Part shown: piece after piece, positions 51,743 through 60,171 of the stretch
How the letters are laid out: each line of letters starts with the position of its first letter
Position numbering within the stretch: the first letter of the stretch is position 1
NCBI GenBank assembly: GCA_964405665.1
Contig: CAYOOT010000004.1
Location: 1-64,000 of the forward strand
Source of the DNA: CAYOOT01 sp964405665
GTDB lineage: Bacteria; Bdellovibrionota_C; UBA2361; SZUA-149; CAZDWZ01
DNA length: 64,000 nucleotides
Direction of reading: 5' to 3'
The notes under the pieces: generated by a model
Seen by the model: the letters and a program-made list of their open reading frames with translations, nothing else
Databases searched by the model: none
Told to the model about the DNA's origin: nothing
Program-made: the position numbers and the translations under genes

Positions 51743-52230
51743 TTAATTGGGAACAGAACAACTATGAACCTTTTGATATTCAACCTTAGCACTTGGCTCA
51801 AAAAGCAAAACATTTCCTTTGATTTTTTCCAAATGATCCTCAACTAAAGCAGCTTCAATTCCTGGGGGAACATAGGCCACATAAAGGGCTCGTTTAGTTT
51901 TTGCTGAAATTGGTGTTCGTTGGTCTTGTCCATAAATAATAGTACAAACCACACCAGCAAGGTCTTTCATCATCATATCGTTTGCTTTAAGCGTTCTTGG
52001 AGTTCCATTCATCTGCGTAAACTCTTCGTTACCAACAGTTACATCAATGGAAATTGGCATATTTAATAAATCAGCATCATGACCGGCAGTTAAAATCATA
52101 GTTTCCAATTCTGCAGCAAAGTTCGCATCAACAAGTGGATTTACATTGGGCAATGGAAATACCCTTCATTGGTGCCCGTAACTAAGGTTCCATCGAAATC
52201 AAAAATAACTGCAGGGATAATAGATTTCAT
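51743..52230 (-). pseudogene. Broken gene: HAD phosphatase start joined out of frame to B3/B4 domain
   Basis: On the minus strand from ATG 52230 a 29-codon frame encodes AVIFDFDGTLVTGTNEGYF, the first motif of a HAD hydrolase, then stops at 52141. In another frame, from about 52153 to 51743, 136 residues (NPLVDANFAAELETMIL, GHDADLL, EEFTQMNG, VVCTIIYGQDQRTPIS, YVAYVPPG) resemble the B3/B4 tRNA-synthetase-beta-like domain found alone in COG3382 proteins, which normally have more N-terminal sequence. Both are incomplete and out of frame, so a deletion probably fused two genes. A short expressed B3/B4 protein from the TTG at 52153 is possible. Confidence 0.6.
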
Positions 52231-52289
52231 ATATTCATAATATGATAAAGACTATAGAAAAGGCTAGTTCAAAAATATAGAATAAGTTG

Positions 52290-53696
52290 ATGAAATTTTC
52301 TAAAAAAACATCTGGTTCAAAAATTAAACTTCTCCTGGAAGGGATTGCACTCTTTGTTAGTTTGATCTTCTTATTAGTTCTTTGTCTGCCCTTTTTTTCT
52401 CCTCAATTACTGAATTTTTTTCTACGCAATAAAGGAATTGAATTTGGAGAATGTCCTATTAATAAGACCAAGTCATTGAAACTTCAAAGTCCTGAATGTA
52501 CTTTTTCTTTTCCTCTAGCAGAAGGTCGGGTTCAAGTAATGGCTAAGGAAATCGAAATTAGTTATATAAACAATACGACATTTCCCGTTCTGAATGTAGA
52601 TTCTGTGGTGATCGAATTGCCTGATGTCATAAAAAAAATGGATTCAAACAAAAAGAGTTCTTTTAAAGATCTTAATTTCCCTTTTTCTGAGTTTCATCTT
52701 AAAAAAGGTTATTTGCATATTGAAAAAAATCCAGTTGCCGAATTTAATACCGATCTATTTGATTTATCAGGAAGTAATCATGGTTCGGCAAAAGTAAATC
52801 TCCATCCTATTAATTTGCAAAAAGATACTTTATTAAAGCCCTATCTTGAAAAATTAAAATTACCTTTGCAAATAAATGAAGGAACGATTGATCTTGATGC
52901 CGATTTATCGATCAAAGATTTGGATTTGGATAAAAATTCTACTGTTACAATCACAGCTCATAAAGTATCCGGGCAATACAATGAATTTGAATTCAATAAC
53001 TTAAACTTCAATAACCTTACATTTACGAATTATCCCCTTTGGGAAATTAAAAAACCTACACCGGTTAGTATTCAAAGTATTGATACTAATACAGGTATCT
53101 CTGTAGAAAAAATTCAACTTAGACTAGGCATGAACAAAAAGACAGAAGAAACGTCGAAGCTGCTAATGGAAGCAGTAAAAGCAGATATATTTGGAGGACA
53201 AATTTCCTCAGAACATATTGTTATTGAGGATTCTAAACCGCAACCCTTTATTCTTGATTTAACTGCAGTTGATCTTTCGCTTCTTCTGGGACTAAGTGGA
53301 AAATCAATCACTGGTACAGGAAAAATATCGGGGAAATTACCTATAAATTTTGAAGATCAAAAGCTCAGTGTAAAAAACGGATTTTTGCAGGCATTGGCCC
53401 CCGGTGGTGAAATTCATTATACTCCTACCACTGAAGCCTTAGAAACAGTAAAGCAAGATCAAAATACAAGTTCCGCCTTAAAAGCTTTAGAAGAGTTTTA
53501 TTACGATCAGATGGAAATAAAATTGCAGTATGATCAAAAAGGAATTTTACTGGCCAATATTTCTCTGCAAGGAAAAAATCCCAAAATCTTTAATGGACGA
53601 AAAATACAGTTTAATATTAATGTAGAGGAAAACATTCTTTCTCTCTTAAAAAGCCTTCGTTTAGCAACGCAGGTAAAAAAAAGAGGATTGGGTTAA
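52290..53696 (+). CDS. YdbH-like AsmA-type envelope lipid-transport protein
   Basis: A 468 aa protein with an N-terminal membrane helix (LLLEGIALFVSLIFLLVLCL, about 14-33) and a long beta-rich periplasmic part with repeated amphipathic strands, e.g. INEGTIDLDADLSIKDLDL and GTGKISGKLPINFEDQ. The GTGKISGKLP-type turn and the two genes that follow identify it as YdbH-like. In E. coli YdbH (879 aa) acts with TamB and YhdP in moving phospholipid to the outer membrane; this one is about half that length. ATG 52290 is used. Head of a three-gene operon. Confidence 0.8.
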   Translation: MKFSKKTSGSKIKLLLEGIALFVSLIFLLVLCLPFFSPQLLNFFLRNKGIEFGECPINKTKSLKLQSPECTFSFPLAEGRVQVMAKEIEISYINNTTFPVLNVDSVVIELPDVIKKMDSNKKSSFKDLNFPFSEFHLKKGYLHIEKNPVAEFNTDLFDLSGSNHGSAKVNLHPINLQKDTLLKPYLEKLKLPLQINEGTIDLDADLSIKDLDLDKNSTVTITAHKVSGQYNEFEFNNLNFNNLTFTNYPLWEIKKPTPVSIQSIDTNTGISVEKIQLRLGMNKKTEETSKLLMEAVKADIFGGQISSEHIVIEDSKPQPFILDLTAVDLSLLLGLSGKSITGTGKISGKLPINFEDQKLSVKNGFLQALAPGGEIHYTPTTEALETVKQDQNTSSALKALEEFYYDQMEIKLQYDQKGILLANISLQGKNPKIFNGRKIQFNINVEENILSLLKSLRLATQVKKRGLG

Positions 53697-53728
53697 TTAA
53701 CATCAATAATATTTATATAACAAAATTT

Positions 53729-53914
53729 ATGAAAATTTTTATTTTAATATCCTTCTTAATGATCGGAGTTAGTTGTAGTCCTACGGTTAGAGTAGAACCT
53801 TCTGACAAACCAATTACTATCAATTTAAATGTTAAAATCGAACATGAAGTCAGAGTAAAGATTGATAAACAATTAGAAAACGAAGTTTTTAGCAAAGACA
53901 GTAAATTATTTTAG
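53729..53914 (+). CDS. ynbE: YnbE-like lipoprotein
   Basis: A 61 aa lipoprotein. Signal sequence and lipobox GVSC (Cys16), then the hallmark KPITINLNVKIEHEVRVKID (residues about 27-46) and a C-terminus DSKLF, near identical in plan to E. coli YnbE (ending RSDLF). YnbE is an outer-membrane partner that completes the YdbH bridge. It lies 32 bp after the ydbH-like gene and 17 bp before ydbL. Confidence 0.9.
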   Translation: MKIFILISFLMIGVSCSPTVRVEPSDKPITINLNVKIEHEVRVKIDKQLENEVFSKDSKLF

Positions 53915-53931
53915 TAAGTTAGGAGAAAAAC

Positions 53932-54270
53932 ATGAATACAAAATTTAAAGCAATTTTTTTGTTTATCTTAATAAGTTTTTTCGGATTAATTTCTCAAGCT
54001 CAAGCTTTAGAACTCGATCAAGCAAAAGCTCAGGGACTTGTTGGAGAAACTGTAGCTGGCTATATTGCCGCAGTTAAGGCGCCTAGTGCTGAAGTCCAAC
54101 AATTAATCAACAAAGTTAACGCTGAAAGAAAAGAACGCTATCAAAAAATTGCTGGTAAGAACCAAACTCCAGTAGCTGCTGTGGAGGCACTTGCCGGCCA
54201 AAAAGCACTTGAGTTAACTCAAAGTGGACAATATATCCAAAATCAAAATGGTAAGTGGGTTAAGAAATAG
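53932..54270 (+). CDS. ydbL: YdbL-like DUF1318 periplasmic protein
   Basis: A 112 aa exported protein. Signal peptide ends at AQA; the mature part LDQAKAQGLVGETVAGYIAA (about 28), LINKVNAERKERYQKIA (about 59), AGQKALEL and the ending QNQNGKWVKK match the DUF1318/YdbL family along its whole length. In E. coli YdbL modulates the YdbH-YnbE interaction. A strong AGGAG site precedes the ATG. A good intrinsic terminator follows the stop, closing the operon. Confidence 0.92.
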   Translation: MNTKFKAIFLFILISFFGLISQAQALELDQAKAQGLVGETVAGYIAAVKAPSAEVQQLINKVNAERKERYQKIAGKNQTPVAAVEALAGQKALELTQSGQYIQNQNGKWVKK

Positions 54271-54286
54271 ATTCATAAATAAGAAG

Positions 54287-54340
54287 ATCCTGTGTTCACT
54301 TTCTCAACATTGAGGAAATGAACACAGGATTTAATATTTT
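54287..54340 (+). terminator. Intrinsic terminator of the ydbH-ynbE-ydbL operon
   Basis: A 20-bp stem (ATCCTGTGTTCACTTTCTCA pairing with TGAGGAAATGAACACAGGAT, two G-T or mismatched positions) with a 4-base loop, followed by TTTAATATTTT. It begins 16 bp after the ydbL stop. Confidence 0.85.
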
Positions 54341-54385
54341 CTAAAAGTTATGTTCGTAGTAACAAACACAACTTTTGAAAATATT

Positions 54386-54436
54386 AAAAAACTAGGGGCC
54401 TACATCCAACAACAAACAACGAATGTAAACCCCTAG
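54386..54436 (-). terminator. Intrinsic terminator of the SYLF gene
   Basis: Read on the minus strand, CTAGGGGTTTACATTC and GGATGTAGGCCCCTAG form a strong stem, directly followed by TTTTTT. It starts 20 bp after the SYLF-domain gene's stop. Confidence 0.85.
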
Positions 54437-54456
54437 AACTAACGGAGACCTTTTAC

Positions 54457-55188
54457 TTAATTTGGAAGAATATTATATAACTCATTAGCTACAGCGGGTT
54501 GGGCAGTAGTATCATAAGTTATTAAAATACGAGAAAAAGCATCTGGTTTGCTATAAGCATTCTTTAATAAATCATCATCAGGAGAAATTCTAACTCCATT
54601 TAATGAAGCACCGGCAAACAATCCGCTTTCTGAAGCAAAAGCAAGGACATCAGAAGCGGTATTAATATTTGCTTCGGCATCTTTTGAGCCTAAAGCGGCA
54701 CTAAGATCTGCACCGAAAGCTAATGAACCACGACTTAAAGTTTCCTTTGCTTTCTCATTCATAAACAATAAAACAAGATCAGTATGTTTAACACCAGCTT
54801 GTGCACCGATACTTGCCCCAGTGAAATCTAAAAACCCAAGTCTACTCCATTTATTTTCTCCACCACGACAAGTAACTACTCCTTCTCCATGTTGTCCACC
54901 AACAGCTAAAGCTGCACTGGTAATTTTTGGAAACACGGCAATACATTTTGCTTTGGCAAAATTGGAATCAGGAATTTTATTTTCTCCTGATTTAAATTGT
55001 TTAAGAGTGTTGGCAGAATCTCGAATAAGTTGATTAACATCTTGCGCCGTACCAGGCTTCATCATTGCTCTGGCACTGGCATCTATAGCTTTATCTTTGT
55101 CACTGCGATCCGCTTGCACAGCAAAGGGCGAACTAATCACTGAAGCCGCTGTAAGCATTAGTGCGATAAGATGATATTTATATTTCAT
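54457..55188 (-). CDS. SYLF (YSC84) lipid-binding domain protein
   Basis: A 243 aa exported protein. Signal peptide with cleavage near VQA (about 26), then a SYLF domain: AKCIAVFPKITSAALAVGGQ (about 79), GVVTCRGGENKWS, GASIGAQAGVKHTDLVLLFM (about 125) and SRGSLAFGADLSAALG. SYLF proteins bind phosphoinositides in eukaryotes; bacterial members are periplasmic or outer-membrane lipid-associated. AAGGAG lies before the ATG. It faces the ydbH operon, and a lipoprotein phospholipase-D-type synthase is next to it, grouping lipid functions. Confidence 0.88.
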   Translation of the reverse strand: MKYKYHLIALMLTAASVISSPFAVQADRSDKDKAIDASARAMMKPGTAQDVNQLIRDSANTLKQFKSGENKIPDSNFAKAKCIAVFPKITSAALAVGGQHGEGVVTCRGGENKWSRLGFLDFTGASIGAQAGVKHTDLVLLFMNEKAKETLSRGSLAFGADLSAALGSKDAEANINTASDVLAFASESGLFAGASLNGVRISPDDDLLKNAYSKPDAFSRILITYDTTAQPAVANELYNILPN

Positions 55189-55379
55189 AAAAATTCTCCT
55201 TGGATTATTTGCATTAAAAAATATTCAAAGTGAGGCTGTAGGATAAGTCAGTAAGCCTAATGAGCATATGACAAGGCACATACTCTACAAAGGCTAAATC
55301 AACATAGATTTAGAGTTAATTCATAATAGAACAAACACAAATCCATAATCTTATTAAACAAAAGAGAAATAATACCGAC

Positions 55380-56726
55380 ATGAAAATTCCCAATAAAATA
55401 TTAATCTTACTTAAAACTTATTATTTAAATACATTAAAGCGAATTATACTTTTTTTATTAAGCGGCACTCTGATTAGTTGCAGTTTTCCAATTGTTGGCA
55501 ATATTCCTCTACTTGAACCGGAACATAAAAATTTTGAAATCAAACATCTTTACTCCGTTAGCGATCCTCAGTTTGAAAGAACAGTGGGTAATTTATTAGG
55601 CCCTGCTGTTTTCGACGGTAATAAGATTACTACCTTACTAAATGGTGTAGAAATTTTCCCTGCTATGTTAGAGGCAATTAAAAATGCAAAAAAAACAATA
55701 ACTTTTGAAACTTATATTTATTGGAGTGGAGATTATGGAAAACAATTTGCTGAAGCCTTAGCAGAACGAGCAAAATCCGGGATCAAAGTTCATGTAGTAA
55801 TTGATTGGTATGGAATTGATCGTTTGGATCAAAGTTTTCTTGGAATCATGCGCCAAGCTGGTGCCGAGGTATTAGTTTTTCGTACTCCGAAGTGGTACGA
55901 CCCCAGACGTTGGAAAAGTATTGCTGATGTAAACAATCGCACTCATCGAAAAATATTAGTTGTCGATGGAAAAATTGGATTTACTGGAGGGGTTGGTATT
56001 GCTGACGAATGGAGAGGAAATGCTGAGTCCCCCGAACATTGGCGGGATACTCATTATAAAATTGAAGGTCCGGTAGTAGGAGAATTACAATCAGCTTTTG
56101 AAGACAATTGGTTGGAATCAGGTGGCGCTGTATTACATGGAAATGAATATTTTCCAGCATTACCCAATAAAGGAAATGTTAAGGCCCAAGCCTTTAAAGG
56201 TTCAATTGGGGAAGCAACTGCTAATATTGAGTTAATGTATCGCTTGGCCATCGCCTCAGCGCAACACTCCATAAAAATTTCTAATGCTTATTTTCTTCCT
56301 GATAAAGGGATTGTTAAAAGCTTAATTGACGCGGCAAATCGTGGTGTAAAAATCGAAATTATAGTTCCTGGTACAAAAACAGATCAAAATATTCTTCGCC
56401 TGGGGTCTCGTGCTATTTGGGGTGATTTGCTTAAAGCCGGAATAAAAATTTATGAATACCAGCCAACAATGTATCATTGCAAAGTAATGATGATCGATGA
56501 TTATTTTGTCTCTGTAGGCTCGGCAAATTTTGACAATCGATCTTTTAGATTAAACGACGAAGTAAACCTAAACATTTTCGATGCAATAGTAGCTAAAGAA
56601 CAAGTGAAAAATTTTGAACGGGATAAGACACAATCTCAAGAAGTCACATTGAAAATCTGGCAAAATCGATCTTTTGCGGAAAAAATCTCTAATCAATTTA
56701 TTCTGCTTTTTCGAAATGATTTATAG
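55380..56726 (+). CDS. Cardiolipin synthase-like PLD-family protein with lipobox
   Basis: A 448 aa protein with two phospholipase D motifs: HRKILVVDGKIGFTGG (about 182) and HCKVMMIDDYFVSVGSANFD (about 365), and ETYIYWSG (about 114), as in ClsA/ClsB synthases. Unusually the N-terminus (ILFLLSGTLISCSF) has a helix ending in L-I-S-C, a good lipobox, so the enzyme may be a lipoprotein rather than a ClsA-type membrane protein. It should condense phosphatidylglycerol units or transfer phosphatidyl groups. Its TAG stop adjoins a compound repeat. Confidence 0.85.
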   Translation: MKIPNKILILLKTYYLNTLKRIILFLLSGTLISCSFPIVGNIPLLEPEHKNFEIKHLYSVSDPQFERTVGNLLGPAVFDGNKITTLLNGVEIFPAMLEAIKNAKKTITFETYIYWSGDYGKQFAEALAERAKSGIKVHVVIDWYGIDRLDQSFLGIMRQAGAEVLVFRTPKWYDPRRWKSIADVNNRTHRKILVVDGKIGFTGGVGIADEWRGNAESPEHWRDTHYKIEGPVVGELQSAFEDNWLESGGAVLHGNEYFPALPNKGNVKAQAFKGSIGEATANIELMYRLAIASAQHSIKISNAYFLPDKGIVKSLIDAANRGVKIEIIVPGTKTDQNILRLGSRAIWGDLLKAGIKIYEYQPTMYHCKVMMIDDYFVSVGSANFDNRSFRLNDEVNLNIFDAIVAKEQVKNFERDKTQSQEVTLKIWQNRSFAEKISNQFILLFRNDL

Positions 56727-56958
56727 GTAATAAGCGGACTAAAGGGCATCTTTAAAAATTAACATTAATTGTCATTGCGAAGCGAAAATAGAATTATCTG
56801 TCGTTGCGAAGGCGACTGAAGCAATCTCCCTGTGTTTACGTAGAAACTAATTTGGGTAAACACTGGGAGATTGCTTCGCTTCGCTCGCAACGACAGGCTA
56901 TTTTATCTTCGCTTCGCAATGACAATCTCTAAAGATTCCCTTTAGTTCGTTTATTACC
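56726..56958. repeat. Compound repeat: A ends, B ends, D inside
   Basis: Outer GGTAATAAGCGGACTAAA and TTTAGTTCGTTTATTACC are family A arms. Next inside are diverged B ends (GGGCATCTTTAAAAATT at 56744 and AATCTCTAAAGATTCCC ending 56940). Within these, 56771-56923 is a family D palindrome (GTCATTGCGAAGCG to CGCTTCGCAATGAC, with GCAATCTCC inside). The first base is the last base of the preceding gene's TAG. It accounts for most of the 365-bp gap 56727-57091. Confidence 0.8.
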
Positions 56959-56987
56959 GATTTTTTAAATTAATTTAAATATGAACC

Positions 56988-57033
56988 AAAAAAAAATCCG
57001 GAACTAGAAATGCTTTTGCATGACTAATCCCGG
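56988..57033 (-). terminator. Intrinsic terminator for the small lipoprotein gene
   Basis: On the minus strand CCGGGATTAGTCATGC and GCATTTCTAGTTCCGG pair at 14 of 16 positions around AAAA and are followed by A then eight or nine T. It lies about 60 bp after the stop of the 57092 gene. Confidence 0.8.
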
Positions 57034-57091
57034 AAGTAAATCTCTCGATAGCTCAAGAGATATTTACCAATACGAATAGTAATAGCTTACT

Positions 57092-57331
57092 TTATCTATC
57101 GTACTCTTCTGTAGTAGTTTCACTACGATGTACAATTGGTCGGCCAAATTCATCAATATTTTCATGAACGACACGTTTTTTATTAATTACATGCTCACTA
57201 GGCACATTACGTTGCTCAATAACCACTCTTTGCGGTGGATGTTCTACTACTGTTGTTTCTACTCTCTTAGTACAAGCAGAGATAGCTAACAAAGAAACTA
57301 TCACTGAATAAGAAAAAATTTGCTTTTTCAT
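57092..57331 (-). CDS. Small lipoprotein
   Basis: A 79 aa protein with a lipoprotein signal (VSLLAISAC, Cys20) and a short, charged mature part rich in Val, Arg and Glu (RVVIEQRNVPSEHVINKKRV) ending in HRSETTTEEYDR. No family recognised. GGAGGATTAAT precedes the ATG, a very strong ribosome site. It is one of two short lipoprotein genes in a row on this strand. Confidence 0.7.
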   Translation of the reverse strand: MKKQIFSYSVIVSLLAISACTKRVETTVVEHPPQRVVIEQRNVPSEHVINKKRVVHENIDEFGRPIVHRSETTTEEYDR

Positions 57332-57430
57332 ATTAATCCTCCATATTGGTAATAAAATTGAAAAGTAGCGTGAGGGAAATATTAAAGATATGATCCTTGT
57401 CAGCTATAACATTTTTAATATTTATTTTAT

Positions 57431-57661
57431 TTAGTCATTGTCTCTTTCTCTTCTGTCTTCAGCGTCATCATCCTGTCTGACTCGATTTTTTACATCACGG
57501 CCCATTTCTTTTAAATTCTCTTTGCTTCTTACAGCAGAATCATGCACAGAATCAGCAGCTTCATCAATGTGTCTTCCTGCTCTTTCCGCCGTACCTTCAC
57601 GATCATGATGAGCATTACAAGCACAAAATCCTAATAAACCAAAAAATAAAATAGTTTTCAT
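57431..57661 (-). CDS. Small charged lipoprotein, LEA/YtxH-like in composition
   Basis: A 76 aa protein with a lipobox-like GFCAC (Cys15 likely) and a highly charged, probably alpha-helical remainder (AERAGRHIDEAADSVHDSAV, KENLKEMGRDVKNRVRQDDD). The heptad-like Ala/Asp/Arg pattern resembles stress-type hydrophilic lipoproteins, but no named family was identified. Good purine-rich ribosome site (GGAGAGAGA). It is 99 bp upstream of the other lipoprotein gene. Confidence 0.68.
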   Translation of the reverse strand: MKTILFFGLLGFCACNAHHDREGTAERAGRHIDEAADSVHDSAVRSKENLKEMGRDVKNRVRQDDDAEDRRERDND

Positions 57662-57759
57662 ATATTCTCTCTCCCTATTTGATTGTTATAATTGACGAAA
57701 AATAGCAATTGCACTTTGTTACAGGTATGATTCCTGTCATTATTCAATTATCTGGTTTT

Positions 57760-59430
57760 TTAATTAAAAAAATTCTTACGATAACATTCTTCGCAGAGAA
57801 TAATATTTTCTTTATTTGCTAAAACAGAATTAAACGTTACCTGACATTGTGAACATTCTGTTTCAGCAATCGATAGGGGGCGCGTTTGATTGATTCGCTG
57901 ATCATGCCTGCAAAAGAAACATTTTTTTGGAGCAGGCGTTTGAAGTTTACGATATAAATTCAATTCGGCCTTAGTAATTCTATAGTTTCTGGAACATTTT
58001 TCGCAGGAGAACAATTCATTAACGATTTCATCTTTAGTCTGGGCTATTGTATCGGGAATAATTGCCGAAGTAATAAGATATTCATCAGAGTTTTTATCTT
58101 TCCATTTGTAACAGCTTTTCTTTGCTTCTTCTTCAGTAAGTGGATGCAATTGATTAGCCAAAGTTTCGTTATAAGCAAAAGGAGAAATATGAGCCGGAAA
58201 AAAATTACCCCACTCTTTTGTCTCTTGTAAATGAGCAATAATTTTTGGAAGTAATTTTTGATATTCTTCTTTTGAGTATTGTTTATTCAAAATACAATAC
58301 TGCTGTTTTTTCATTCCCGAACAGCCAAAAAGATTTTTACTGTAAAAAGAATTAACTGAATAAGAAACTTCCTGGCTGTACCAAACCAAAAAACTAAAAA
58401 TCACTCGATAATTTTTTTCTAGATTTGTACTAAAGTATTGCAATTCGGAATTATCAAAACAATTTGCATCAAAACAATCCTTATTACCATCTCCCAAATA
58501 GCAATAAGCACAATCTTCGGAGTTCTTTAAAGAATACGCAGCAAAACTATTTTTGCAGTTAAATAGCATATCGCCAAAAGAATTTTCGCAATTAGTAATT
58601 AAAGAGCCTCTTTTTGCCTGTTGAAAATAAAAATTATGAAATTGAGTGAATATCTCTTTTTGCTTACTAAGATTTAAAAAATCTTCCCGCAGGCTTTTAA
58701 TTTGCAAATGATATTCTTCTTTGCTTAGTTGCTGATTATAAATACAATATTGCGAATTATGAAGATTTACACAGCCAAAACAATCTCTGCAACTGTAACA
58801 ATAGGCACAAAGTGTTAGATTGGAAGAGTTCTGACAATATTCACAATTCAAACAAGAATAAAGATTTTCAGACTGAATACAATCTTTACAAAGTTCACAT
58901 TTATAAACATCAAAACAATCCACTGAATCTTTGGAATAAAAAATCCTGTAACTATAGTAACAATCTTCTGCTCCTAAACCGCCAACAACCATATAACAAT
59001 TTTTATTTTCAGAGGAATAGTTCGTATATTCAGAATTTTCACTTTTCGAATTTTGAATGGCCACTTTCGGAACTCTTAAATTAAGTTCAGCAAATTGTTC
59101 AAAAAAAGTTTTTGAAAAATCAAACGGTTGACCATAAGATAAGGGATCATATTGATCACTCCACCAAACATTTTGATCATATACTTGATAAGTAGAATCA
59201 GGGGAATAAACTGATATTAAATTTTTTCCGGAAAAATCACATTTTCTTTTATAAAAAGAGAATTCATTGCGAAAAGCTAATCGGGATTTTTGCCGGCAAT
59301 TGGGGCATAATTTAGGAAGTGGTAACTGATAGGAAATAGAATCGAGGACAGGAGAAACTTTTTTGATGAATTCAATCTCTTCTTTTCGAATTAAAAAATT
59401 TTTATTGCATTCTAAGCAGACTGAATTCAT
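57760..59430 (-). CDS. Cys-rich zinc-ribbon protein with tandem Cys repeats, paralog 1
   Basis: A 556 aa protein (start at ATG 59430). Zinc-ribbon CxxC pairs occur at both ends (CLECNKNF at 5, CPNCRQKS near 43; CEKCSRNY, CFFCRHD, CSQCQVTF and CEECYRK in the last 80). Residues 130-330 are dense in cysteines in short turns (CKDCIQ, CLNCEYC, CYSCRDCFGC). A motif QYCI-x-NxQ-x-SKEEY occurs twice and is also in the 60695 protein. I recall this family from candidate-phylum genomes without a known function. Metal binding is likely; possible beta-helical fold is inference. Confidence 0.75.
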   Translation of the reverse strand: MNSVCLECNKNFLIRKEEIEFIKKVSPVLDSISYQLPLPKLCPNCRQKSRLAFRNEFSFYKRKCDFSGKNLISVYSPDSTYQVYDQNVWWSDQYDPLSYGQPFDFSKTFFEQFAELNLRVPKVAIQNSKSENSEYTNYSSENKNCYMVVGGLGAEDCYYSYRIFYSKDSVDCFDVYKCELCKDCIQSENLYSCLNCEYCQNSSNLTLCAYCYSCRDCFGCVNLHNSQYCIYNQQLSKEEYHLQIKSLREDFLNLSKQKEIFTQFHNFYFQQAKRGSLITNCENSFGDMLFNCKNSFAAYSLKNSEDCAYCYLGDGNKDCFDANCFDNSELQYFSTNLEKNYRVIFSFLVWYSQEVSYSVNSFYSKNLFGCSGMKKQQYCILNKQYSKEEYQKLLPKIIAHLQETKEWGNFFPAHISPFAYNETLANQLHPLTEEEAKKSCYKWKDKNSDEYLITSAIIPDTIAQTKDEIVNELFSCEKCSRNYRITKAELNLYRKLQTPAPKKCFFCRHDQRINQTRPLSIAETECSQCQVTFNSVLANKENIILCEECYRKNFFN

Positions 59431-59523
59431 ATACAATTATAACAATTTTGGAATAATATAGCATATCTTTTAAATAATAATATTCTGTTATATAGTTTAA
59501 TTCTTTAATAAACGGAGTTAATC

Positions 59524-60138
59524 TTGCAAAAATATTCTGTTAAAATTTTAATATTTTTCCTTTTTTATTTAATTGAAGGATTTAATTATAGCGCCATGAG
59601 TCAAAACTTAGAAACAACAACTTTAGGTGGAGGATGCTTTTGGTGTATGGAAGCAGTCTATCAAGACTTAAAAGGAGTGGAGAAAGTAGTTTCCGGTTAT
59701 AGCGGAGGAAATTTGGAAAACCCAACATATGAACAAGTCGCCACCGGCAGAACCAATCATGCTGAGGTTGTGCAAATTACTTTTAATCCGCAAGTTATTA
59801 CTTATCAAAAACTTTTAGAAATATTTTTCCACTTGCACGATCCGACAACATTAAATCGTCAAGGTGCCGATATTGGAACAGAGTATCGTTCCGTTATTTT
59901 TTATCATAATGAAAATCAGCATACATTAGCCCTTGAAACAATCAAGGAAATTGAAAAGCAAAAACTCTATCTCAATCAAATAGTAACTCAAGTTGTTCCT
60001 TTGGAAAAATTTTATCCGGGAGAAGACTATCAACAAAATTATTATAAAAGTAATCCTACTAACAGATATTGTCAGTTGGTAGTTGCTGAAAAAGTGAATA
60101 AAGCGCGTAAGCTTTATCATGATCTATTTAAGAATTAA
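59524..60138 (+). CDS. msrA: Exported peptide methionine sulfoxide reductase A
   Basis: A 204 aa MsrA with an N-terminal export signal (ILIFFLFYLIEGF), so it acts outside the cytoplasm. The active site GGGCFWCMEA (about 36-45), GYSGGNLENPTYEQV, HAEVVQITFNP and GTEYRSVIFYH are all conserved; the resolving Cys (RYCQLV) is near the C-terminus. Start is TTG at 59524 with GGAG upstream; no in-frame ATG gives a signal. It is flanked by the two Cys-rich paralogs. Confidence 0.93.
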   Translation: MQKYSVKILIFFLFYLIEGFNYSAMSQNLETTTLGGGCFWCMEAVYQDLKGVEKVVSGYSGGNLENPTYEQVATGRTNHAEVVQITFNPQVITYQKLLEIFFHLHDPTTLNRQGADIGTEYRSVIFYHNENQHTLALETIKEIEKQKLYLNQIVTQVVPLEKFYPGEDYQQNYYKSNPTNRYCQLVVAEKVNKARKLYHDLFKN

Positions 60139-60171
60139 TTGCCTGATAAAAATCAAAAAGGAAATAATTAT

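Noticed and set aside
51559..56923. CRISPR array from the D repeats
   Set aside because: Only two long palindromic copies 5 kb apart, no regular spacers and no cas genes.
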